Origin: Candidatus Methanophagales archaeon
GTDB taxonomy: Archaea > Halobacteriota > Syntropharchaeia > Alkanophagales > Methanospirareceae
Direction: 5' to 3'
Length of the DNA: 7,187 bases
NCBI GenBank assembly: GCA_023131215.1
Contig: JAGLZV010000131.1
Span: forward strand, 1-7,187
Numbering within the stretch: the stretch's first letter is position 1; each line of letters begins with the position of its first letter. Under the pieces are notes generated by a model. It ran no database searches. It had not been told where the DNA came from and saw nothing but the letters and a program-made list of their open reading frames with translations. A program made the translations under genes and the position numbers. Shown here piece after piece: positions 1-5,249 of this stretch.

Positions 1-1526
1 ATTACTTTTATAATTCTTTTCTTTTTCTTCACCTCTCTCTCCAATTCCTCCAGACTTCTTTTCACTCGCTCTTCCCTTGCTTGCCTCGATTTTCCATCCT
101 TCTCCAAATCCGCTCTTCCCCTATCTATCATCCTTTTGACTTCTTTTTTTGCCGGACCGCCTTTCACATTCCTCTTCTGAATATTTGAAGCGATGTTCAG
201 TGCTTCTTTTACTTTTTTCTCGGTTAGCCTCATCTCACTAAGTTTTTTCCCAACGATACTCACAGCGAAATCATCTATTCTCTGCAGTATCTCTGCCACA
301 AACGCTTTCTCCGATTCCTTATCTTTTATCGATTCCTGTTTTTCATCTGCTAAAACCGATGCCAATGACGATATGATTTTATGAGCTGTTCTGAAAGACA
401 TACCAGTCTCTCTAACGATAGTGTCAGCCAACTCGGTTGCAGTAGTGAACCCAATTTGTGCCTTCTTCTCCATCTCCTCCTTCTTCAATTCCAATCCTTC
501 TACCATGCTCTTCATCACTGCTACCGAAGCGGCGGTGGTTTTCGTGGCTTGCAACAGATGTGGTGTGACCTCTTGCAAATCTCTATTATAGGAATATGGT
601 AGCGCTTTGCAAATAGAAAGCACGCTCATCAAACATCCGTGGACAGTGCCTGTTCTTGCCCTTGCAAGTTCTGCATAGTCCGGGTTTCGTTTCTGCGGCA
701 TTATCGAACTTCCGGTTGCATATTCCTCCGGGAGACGAATGAAATCGAATTCTGAGGTGCTCCACAGTATTATCTCTTCTGCAAGCCTGCTCAGGTTTGT
801 CATCAAGTTGGCGTAGCAGGAAATTGCCTCGATGATGAAATCTCTCGTGGATACCGCGTCCATCGAATTCTCCAGCACCGAGTTAAAACCAAGAAGTTTC
901 GTGGTTCTCGCTCGGTCTATCGGAAAGCCAGTGGAAGCGAATGCTGCGGCACCCAAAGGGCATACATTTATATGGTCGTATGCGTTTAGAAGCCTCGAAA
1001 AATCACGAGCTAACGCATCGGCATGCGCCAGATAATGATGTGCGAATGTGGTTGGCTGTGCGTGTTGCAGATGTGTATAGCCTGGCATCACAGTATCAAC
1101 GTTCTCAGCCGCTTTTTCTATTAGCGCTCTTCTCAACCCGTTCACCTCTTTCATCATCTCTAACAGCTCGTCACGAAGCGCTATTCTTATGCACGTTGCT
1201 ACTTCGTCATTTCTCGAGCGCCCTGTGTGCATCCTTCCACCTATGTCCTCGCCTATTTCTCTTATCAGCACGGATTCTATTGCAGTGTGTACGTCCTCGT
1301 AGGATGGGAGTTCGTGTTCGATAAAATCCTTCCCTTTTATTTTAGTTAAGCTGTTCAGAATAGCCGCCGCTTCATCCTTTTTTATTATCCCTCGTTCTTT
1401 TAACATCACTACATGCGCCTTGTCCACGAGCACATCCGCGTAAAATAGCCATTTGTCCGCTTCCAAAGACAGAATGTAATCTTTTTGGGTTTGTGTTTTA
1501 TTTTGTTTTTGCATTTTTATTCTCAT
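1..1526 (-). CDS. argH: Argininosuccinate lyase, 3' end beyond the window
   Basis: This enzyme cleaves argininosuccinate to arginine and fumarate in the cytoplasm, the last step of arginine synthesis. I read 508 residues from ATG 1526 with no stop before the left edge. Fumarase/aspartase superfamily landmarks appear in order: SLEADKW (20-26), GGRMHTGRSRND (97-108 region), GYTHLQHAQP (149-158, with the Thr-His pair), PLGAAAFAS (190-198), and the signature GSSIMPQKRNP (272-282) carrying the catalytic serine loop. The core is intact. The first 19 residues are Lys/Gln/Asn-rich and lack the usual N-terminal GRL/GRF block. After a GGP motif near 457 comes a highly charged, probably helical tail that makes the protein longer than the usual 460-490 residues. 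An in-frame TAA lies two codons upstream of ATG 1526, so the start is 1526 or the in-frame ATG at 1514. The gene lies downstream of the peptidase gene on the same strand, but the 205-base gap suggests its own promoter. Confidence 0.95.
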   Translation of the reverse strand, partial: MRIKMQKQNKTQTQKDYILSLEADKWLFYADVLVDKAHVVMLKERGIIKKDEAAAILNSLTKIKGKDFIEHELPSYEDVHTAIESVLIREIGEDIGGRMHTGRSRNDEVATCIRIALRDELLEMMKEVNGLRRALIEKAAENVDTVMPGYTHLQHAQPTTFAHHYLAHADALARDFSRLLNAYDHINVCPLGAAAFASTGFPIDRARTTKLLGFNSVLENSMDAVSTRDFIIEAISCYANLMTNLSRLAEEIILWSTSEFDFIRLPEEYATGSSIMPQKRNPDYAELARARTGTVHGCLMSVLSICKALPYSYNRDLQEVTPHLLQATKTTAASVAVMKSMVEGLELKKEEMEKKAQIGFTTATELADTIVRETGMSFRTAHKIISSLASVLADEKQESIKDKESEKAFVAEILQRIDDFAVSIVGKKLSEMRLTEKKVKEALNIASNIQKRNVKGGPAKKEVKRMIDRGRADLEKDGKSRQAREERVKRSLEELEREVKKKKRIIKV

Positions 1527-1570
1527 TTTCTTTTATTCAGTTACTTTTAAGTTCTTCTCCGAAGCATAAA

Positions 1571-1618
1571 TTAAACGACAACCGAAATGACAACCTCCTT
1601 CATTTTATTCTTGCCCAT
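1571..1618 (-). CDS. Possible 15-residue leader ORF upstream of argH
   Basis: A short reading frame, MGKNKMKEVVISVVV then TAA, starts at ATG 1618 and ends 44 bases before the argH start. It is preceded by AAGGAG at 1623-1628 on the minus strand, four bases from the ATG, which is a better ribosome site than the one in front of argH itself. It contains no arginine codons, so a classical arginine attenuation peptide is unlikely. It could be a translated leader that affects argH expression, or a chance ORF in A-rich DNA. I recognise no family. Confidence 0.2.
   Translation of the reverse strand: MGKNKMKEVVISVVV
1572..1595. repeat. Tandem imperfect 12-base direct repeat upstream of argH
   Basis: Two adjacent 12-base units, TAAACGACAACC (1572-1583) and GAAATGACAACC (1584-1595), agree at 10 of 12 positions and share GACAACC. 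They lie 46 to 69 bases upstream of the argH start. Tandem half-sites about one helical turn apart are compatible with an operator bound on one face of the DNA, but no known regulator site is recognised. The repeat also encodes the duplicated Val-Val part of the possible leader peptide. Confidence 0.45.
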
Positions 1619-1676
1619 CTTACTCCTTCCTTTCAATCTCACGATTTATGTCTCTACATGGATAAATTGTTACAAT

Positions 1677-1688
1677 CTTTAATATATC
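1677..1688 (-). promoter_or_regulatory. argH: Candidate TATA region for argH
   Basis: On the minus strand the segment GATATATTAAAG resembles an archaeal TATA box. Initiation about 25 bases downstream would fall near 1656. That would give a leader of about 130 bases holding the small ORF and the 12-base direct repeats. A weaker TTTAATTTA at 1565-1573 would give a much shorter leader. The choice between them is open. Confidence 0.25.
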
Positions 1689-1705
1689 ATATTTCTTTGC
1701 TATCA

Positions 1706-1721
1706 TTATTTTTGAAAATAA
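1706..1721. repeat. Perfect 7-base inverted repeat after the peptidase gene
   Basis: TTATTTT (1706-1712) and AAAATAA (1715-1721) are perfect inverted copies separated by two bases. The pair sits about ten bases downstream of the peptidase stop codon. It may be a weak stem or terminator-like element at the end of that transcript, but it is pure A/T and could be chance. Confidence 0.3.
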
Positions 1722-1731
1722 GTCCTCTCTT

Positions 1732-2232
1732 TCAATCACTCATCCCAACCGCCATCAAATACCCTCGAGCTCGTTCTGTTTTCGGATACCTATTTACGAG
1801 TTTCCAAAATTCAGGTCCATGTCCTGGCACTTTCAAGTGTGCAAGCTCATGCACCACGACATAATCATGCACGAATTTCGGCATTTTCAGCAAACGGTCT
1901 GAAATCCTGATTGCTTTTGGTTTCGTGTTACAAGTTCCGAACATGCGTGCATTCTGCTCGGTCGTGTAGCGTATCTGCGTCCAAGAGAGTTCCCCACCAA
2001 AATACTTTTTGTTGAGTTCTTGTGCACATTGTTCCAGTTCATCATCCGCATTCTCGGCTTTGAGTTCTTTTTTGCGTCTCAACGACTCGAAACGCTTCTT
2101 CGCCCACTGGACATATTTGAATTCCTCCTCTCGCGAGAGACCCAATGGAAGATATAAGTGAATCACACCGTCCACTTCTCGCGCACTTATCGTTTTCTTT
2201 CTTTTTCGGCTGCGAATTATTTTAACGTCCAT
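1732..2232 (-). CDS. YgjP/DUF45 (SprT-like) zinc metallopeptidase
   Basis: The protein is 166 residues long and belongs to the YgjP-like metal-dependent hydrolase group (DUF45, COG1451). The zinc site HELAH is at residues 128-132. It is followed by LKVPGHGPEFW, where His138 is the expected third metal ligand and the Phe-Trp pair is typical of the family. The C-terminus has the usual NRYP segment followed by a short helix. The N-terminal part (VKIIRSRKRKKTISAREVDG) matches the beta-hairpin region of YgjP proteins, followed by a basic helical linker at about 35-60. There is no signal peptide or membrane segment, so it is cytoplasmic. Family length is usually about 170-240 residues, so this is a compact member. 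The substrate is unknown; full-length bacterial relatives are likewise poorly characterised. ATG 2232 lies 21 bases after the centre of a TATA-like box, fitting a leaderless or nearly leaderless mRNA. Confidence 0.88.
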   Translation of the reverse strand: MDVKIIRSRKRKKTISAREVDGVIHLYLPLGLSREEEFKYVQWAKKRFESLRRKKELKAENADDELEQCAQELNKKYFGGELSWTQIRYTTEQNARMFGTCNTKPKAIRISDRLLKMPKFVHDYVVVHELAHLKVPGHGPEFWKLVNRYPKTERARGYLMAVGMSD

Positions 2233-2248
2233 TCTCTTCGTTTAGCTT

Positions 2249-2267
2249 ATTTTATAACCACAAGATT
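2249..2267 (-). promoter_or_regulatory. Promoter of the peptidase gene with shared upstream element
   Basis: On the minus strand AATCTTGTGGTT (2267-2256) runs straight into ATAAAAT, giving the TATA-like string TTATAAAAT at 2257-2249. The box centre is about 21 bases from ATG 2232, near the archaeal TATA-to-start distance, so the transcript would have almost no leader. The same 12 bases occur upstream of the divergent gene's TATA-like box. Confidence 0.55.
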
Positions 2268-2277
2268 ACACAACACT

Positions 2278-2300
2278 TTTTCTTTTTTACAAAAAGAAAA
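2278..2300. repeat. Perfect 10-base palindrome, centre TAC
   Basis: TTTTCTTTTT (2278-2287) and AAAAAGAAAA (2291-2300) are perfect inverted copies with a three-base centre. It is the first of three palindromes of this design between the divergent promoters. The arms are pyrimidine-only and purine-only. It could be an operator or a cruciform-prone site; the low complexity makes a chance origin possible. Confidence 0.5.
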
Positions 2301-2342
2301 CCTGTGCTAAAAGAAAAACTATGGAAATATTTTTAGTCAAGG

Positions 2343-2361
2343 TTTTTACCGGAGGTAAAAA
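2343..2361. repeat. Perfect 8-base palindrome, centre GGA
   Basis: TTTTTACC (2343-2350) and GGTAAAAA (2354-2361) are perfect inverted copies with a three-base centre. The G/C bases at the inner ends make this the least likely of the three palindromes to be chance. It lies upstream of the predicted TATA-like box of the radical SAM gene, so it would act as DNA (an operator) and not as part of that mRNA. Confidence 0.55.
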
Positions 2362-2376
2362 AGTTGGTTGGTAAAG

Positions 2377-2395
2377 CTTTTCTTTCTAAGAAAAG
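2377..2395. repeat. Perfect 8-base palindrome, centre TCT
   Basis: CTTTTCTT (2377-2384) and AAGAAAAG (2388-2395) are perfect inverted copies with a three-base centre. It ends 11 bases before the shared 12-base element of the plus-strand promoter, the usual place for an archaeal activator or repressor site. Confidence 0.5.
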
Positions 2396-2406
2396 GTTTC
2401 TCGTGA

Positions 2407-2428
2407 AATCTTGTGGTTTTTTTATATC
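2407..2428 (+). promoter_or_regulatory. Promoter of the B12/radical SAM gene with shared upstream element
   Basis: AATCTTGTGGTT (2407-2418) is followed by a T-rich TATA-like stretch ending in TTTATATCC (2420-2428). The box centre lies about 22 bases before ATG 2446, which fits a leaderless start there. The upstream 12 bases are an exact inverted copy of those at the divergent peptidase promoter. Confidence 0.5.
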
Positions 2429-2445
2429 CGTTCTAATATACAAAT

Positions 2446-4236
2446 ATGAATATTACTATGAAAATGAGCATTGTCAACTTCAACCCACATTTGATCTTGC
2501 TCCATGCACCAGCGGTGTACGATTTCAGAAAGCATCCCATAATGTACGGTCCGATTGCTGACGGCGTTCCATCAACACCCATATTCGAGATGTATCCAAT
2601 AGGATTTTCTTCTATCGTGGAACATCTGGGGAGAAACGGAATAAACGTGAGAATAATCAATTTAGCGGCAAGAATGCTTGGCAGTGATAGTTTTGATGCG
2701 GAAAAAATGATACGCCAGCTCGAACCAAGGGCTTTTGGAATTGACCTTCATTGGTTGCCTCATGCGCACGGAAGCCTCGAAGTAGCGAAGATATGCAAGC
2801 GATACCATCCCAACATTCCCGTAATTTTCGGTGGATTCTCTGCAACTTATTTCTACGAAGAATTGATTCGCTATCCGGAGGTGGATTTTATCGTAAGAGG
2901 AGATTCTGCGGAAGAGCCTCTGTTACAGCTCATGAAAACGATTATTCGGCATCAGCACTCCTCCTCCTTCAGCAATATCCCAAACCTTGTATGGAAGGAT
3001 AATAACGATAACGGCGAGGTGCGTATAAATCCTTTCACTCACGTTCCCACCGAGATAAACAAATTTTCAAATAACTATGTCCGTATTTTCAGATCGGCTT
3101 TGAAATACCGGGACATCAAAAGTCTCATTCCATTCCACGGCTGGTCTTCTCATGAGTGGCTGGACTATCCTATCACGCCGGTGATAACTTGCCGGGGCTG
3201 CATCCATAACTGCATATTCTGCGGAGGCTCCAGAAATGCACTTGCGATGTACTGCAATCGGGAAAAACCCGCTTTTCGTAACCCACAATTAATCGCTGAG
3301 GATATCGTGAAAATCACACGATATACAAAAGCGCCAATATTCATCATAGGCGACCTCCTCCAACACGGCAAAGAATACGCTTATACTGTCCTGGAAGGAT
3401 TGAAAAAGGCGGAATTCGAGAATCATCTTGTGTTCGAGTTATTCGATAGCGTTCCAAACCCAAAGGAATATTTTGAGCTCATGGCTGAATCAGTTGAAAA
3501 CTTCAACTTTGAAATATCCCCTGATACCCATGACGAGTCAATAAGAGCGGCAGAGGGGAAGCGGTATAAAAATTCGGAGATAGAAGAGAATATAAAATGG
3601 GCTTTGGATTCGGGTTGCAATAGATTTGACCTGTTCTTTATGATTGGTCTCCCTGTTCAGACCTGCGAATCTGTCATGGAGACTGTTGATTGGTGTGGTC
3701 ATCTGATGGACAAATTTGGCACGCGAGTGGTTCCTTTTATTCTGGCTTATTCCCCGTTTCTTGATCCCGGCTGCATAGCATACGAAAATCCAGAAAAGTT
3801 CGGCTATAAAATTCTTTTCAATACCCTGGAGGAATACCGAAAAGCAATGCTGTCACCAAGTTGGAAATACGCCCTGAATTACGAAACTGAATGGATGACA
3901 CGGGACGAAATCGTTGATTGCACTTATAAAGCAGGGCTGAGATTGAACATGTTGAAAGCGGAATACGGTTTGATTGACCATGATTCATTCAAGGCAACAG
4001 AAAAGAAGATAAAGCTCGCAGTTGACCTCACGAGCGAGATAGACGAAATAAACGAGATAAATGACTCCTCTGCTCGACACAAAAGATTGATGCAATTGAA
4101 ACCCAAGTTCAATATGCTGCTCAACTCTGTTATCAACGAGAAGGTGCACATGGAGTGGCCTGCGGCGAAGAGGAATTTAAGGTTTTTTCATCTCCTCAAG
4201 GCGGTGATAGCAGAATATTTAAATATGCGAAGGTAG
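2446..4236 (+). CDS. Cobalamin-binding radical SAM protein, Ta0216-like family
   Basis: The protein has 596 residues. The N-terminal part (about 14-165) looks like a B12-binding Rossmann domain, with LILLHAPAVYDFRK at 16-29, a GIDLHWLPHAHG stretch at 98-109 and VIFGG at 126-130. The radical SAM domain follows, with the cluster motif CIHNCIFC giving Cys252, Cys256 and Cys259, then GGS at 260-262 for the SAM methionine. Further core strands include FEISPD (355-360) and FFMIGLP (397-403). It resembles the B12-binding/radical SAM family named after Thermoplasma Ta0216 (TIGR04190 as I recall), whose reaction is unknown; a B12-dependent methyltransferase is the usual guess. An extra Cys249 precedes the motif. 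A charged helical tail with repeated Glu-Ile-Asn units lies at 530-545. In-frame ATGs at 2458 and 2464 are alternative starts. No membrane segment is seen. It is divergent from the peptidase gene and 92 bases upstream of the DUF166 gene. Confidence 0.9.
   Translation: MNITMKMSIVNFNPHLILLHAPAVYDFRKHPIMYGPIADGVPSTPIFEMYPIGFSSIVEHLGRNGINVRIINLAARMLGSDSFDAEKMIRQLEPRAFGIDLHWLPHAHGSLEVAKICKRYHPNIPVIFGGFSATYFYEELIRYPEVDFIVRGDSAEEPLLQLMKTIIRHQHSSSFSNIPNLVWKDNNDNGEVRINPFTHVPTEINKFSNNYVRIFRSALKYRDIKSLIPFHGWSSHEWLDYPITPVITCRGCIHNCIFCGGSRNALAMYCNREKPAFRNPQLIAEDIVKITRYTKAPIFIIGDLLQHGKEYAYTVLEGLKKAEFENHLVFELFDSVPNPKEYFELMAESVENFNFEISPDTHDESIRAAEGKRYKNSEIEENIKWALDSGCNRFDLFFMIGLPVQTCESVMETVDWCGHLMDKFGTRVVPFILAYSPFLDPGCIAYENPEKFGYKILFNTLEEYRKAMLSPSWKYALNYETEWMTRDEIVDCTYKAGLRLNMLKAEYGLIDHDSFKATEKKIKLAVDLTSEIDEINEINDSSARHKRLMQLKPKFNMLLNSVINEKVHMEWPAAKRNLRFFHLLKAVIAEYLNMRR
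4215..4226 (+). promoter_or_regulatory. Possible TATA element for the DUF166 gene
   Basis: The self-complementary string ATATTTAAATAT lies inside the last codons of the radical SAM gene. As a TATA box it would place a start near 4245 and leave a leader of about 80 bases before the DUF166 gene. The 4237-4328 gap holds no other gene and no clear Shine-Dalgarno site at either candidate start. Read-through from the radical SAM gene is equally possible. Confidence 0.25.
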
Positions 4237-4328
4237 TATGTACCTCTGGTTTCTTAGATGACTCTTTGAGGAGCAATGGAAACGTGCAATGGCTTTTGGA
4301 GGGTTGTTGAAGCGATACTGTGTACGAA

Positions 4329-5081
4329 ATGAACCTGATAGTGATATACAGCGGTGATTTTGGCGAAAGAGTTATTGGGAACCTCATAAACTACTCCACA
4401 TTCTGCATATCCTGTGCAGAGGCTTGCACGCACTGTAAGGAGGGTAAATACAGGTTTGCAGACCGTATAAAGGGCTTCTTTAAGCTACCTGCTCCATCCC
4501 TGCTTCCTGTATTTATTGAGGATTCTGTGAGCGAGTATTTACCGAAGGAGATTCCTGATGCGGACATAGCGATTATATCAGAGATCCACAATGACATTCT
4601 GCTTGAACTTCCGCTTATTTTAAAGGATTCTGGAATTAAAGCGATGATTGTGCCGCAAGAGAGTCCAGCACGGATAGCAAGACCACAGATTGAAGAGGTA
4701 TGTAAGAGTGAGCAGATTGAGATTATCTTTCCAAAGCCGTTCTGTGATTTACAGCCGCTGGACGACAAACCCGTGATTAGAAAGTTTGTGAAAGAATTTG
4801 GAATTGGAAGACCAGAAGTGAAGGTGGAAGTGGGTAGAAGAGGGCGTATTGCTCATGTGGATGTTCTGAGGAGTGCTCCTTGTGGGAGTACATGGTTCGT
4901 GGCAAAGCAGTTAGAACGAGTAGAAGTTGAGAATAGGCAGGAACTTTACGACAGAATCAGCGAATCTCATCATGCATATCCCTGCACCGCGAGCATGGAG
5001 AAAGACCGTGAGCTTGGCGACACGATTCTGCACAAAGCGGGGTATATTATCAGGGAGGCAGTGGAGGAAGCGTTGCTTTAA
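4329..5081 (+). CDS. DUF166 family cysteine-rich protein
   Basis: The protein has 250 residues from ATG 4329; a GTG at 4320 would add three. I chose the ATG because MNLIVIYSGDFGERVIGNL is the typical family opening, with the start immediately before the first strand. Landmarks are a four-cysteine block FCISCAEACTHC (CX2CX3CX2C, near residues 26-36), then PQESPARIARPQ (about 109-120), and two conserved C-terminal segments: APCGSTWFVAK (about 183-193) and HHAYPCTASMEKD followed by LGDTILHKAGYI (about 214-240). With the cysteines at about 125 and 139 there are eight in all, unusually many for a cytoplasmic protein of this size. DUF166 proteins are found mainly in methanogens and relatives and have no established function. 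The cysteine block suggests an Fe-S cluster or zinc site; that is inference. Its position between a radical SAM gene and sufCB is suggestive only. Confidence 0.85.
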   Translation: MNLIVIYSGDFGERVIGNLINYSTFCISCAEACTHCKEGKYRFADRIKGFFKLPAPSLLPVFIEDSVSEYLPKEIPDADIAIISEIHNDILLELPLILKDSGIKAMIVPQESPARIARPQIEEVCKSEQIEIIFPKPFCDLQPLDDKPVIRKFVKEFGIGRPEVKVEVGRRGRIAHVDVLRSAPCGSTWFVAKQLERVEVENRQELYDRISESHHAYPCTASMEKDRELGDTILHKAGYIIREAVEEALL

Positions 5082-5094
5082 TTCACAGTTTTTT

Positions 5095-5113
5095 CCAAAA
5101 ATCCTATTTAAAT
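5095..5113 (+). promoter_or_regulatory. sufC: Candidate BRE/TATA promoter for the suf genes
   Basis: A purine-rich stretch CCAAAAATCC leads into TATTTAAAT (5105-5113), a good archaeal TATA box 14 bases after the DUF166 stop region. Initiation about 25 bases on would fall near 5134, leaving a leader of about 115 bases before sufC with a stem-loop at its very beginning. Confidence 0.4.
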
Positions 5114-5134
5114 TCGTTTGAAGTGACGGATATG

Positions 5135-5157
5135 AGGGAATTGACGGGGAACTCCCT
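5135..5157 (+). other. Stem-loop between the DUF166 gene and sufC
   Basis: AGGGAATT (5135-5142) can pair with AACTCCCT (5150-5157) with a single A-C mismatch, leaving a seven-base G-rich loop. It is not followed by a T run, so a simple terminator is unlikely. If transcription starts near 5134 it would cap the 5' end of the suf mRNA. Confidence 0.35.
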
Positions 5158-5219
5158 GCCGATGCTAACAAGAATTTATCAAAATAAATATAGAAGAAAG
5201 ATAAAAAGATAGGTGAACA

Positions 5220-5239
5220 TTTAAAATAAACATAAGGGG
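5220..5239 (+). promoter_or_regulatory. sufC: Second TATA-like box and ribosome site before sufC
   Basis: TTTAAAAT (5220-5227) is about 27 bases before ATG 5250, the right distance for a leaderless sufC mRNA. Within the same segment AAGGGG (5234-5239) could act as a ribosome binding site ten bases before that ATG if a longer mRNA is made. The two readings are mutually exclusive in mechanism, and the sequence does not decide between them. An ATTTAT/ATAAAT inverted repeat lies nearby at 5174-5189. Confidence 0.35.
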
Positions 5240-5249
5240 ATAATTAAAA

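Noticed and set aside
941..1324. Plus-strand frame of 127 codons
   Set aside because: It lies entirely antisense to argH, whose motifs are unmistakable on the minus strand. Its product is low-complexity Leu/Ser/Arg-rich with no recognisable domain.
1493..1864. Plus-strand frame of 123 codons with a hydrophobic N-terminus
   Set aside because: The Phe/Leu/Ser-rich start arises from T-rich intergenic DNA and the rest is antisense to the peptidase gene, so the apparent signal peptide is an artefact.
2278..2300. Intrinsic terminator for a plus-strand transcript
   Set aside because: No gene on the plus strand ends here; the region lies between two divergent gene starts, so a regulatory DNA element is the better reading.
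2364..2561. Plus-strand frame starting in the divergent intergenic region
   Set aside because: It overlaps the start of the radical SAM gene in another frame, covers the predicted promoter and palindromes, and has no ribosome site or recognisable sequence.
4237..4328. Possible small RNA or hairpin between the radical SAM and DUF166 genes
   Set aside because: Only short four-base pairings (such as CCTC with GAGG) are seen, with no T run and no conserved motif that I recognise.
4391..4768. Minus-strand frame of 125 codons
   Set aside because: It is antisense to the DUF166 gene, Ser/Ile-rich, with no motif; the plus strand carries the conserved family segments.
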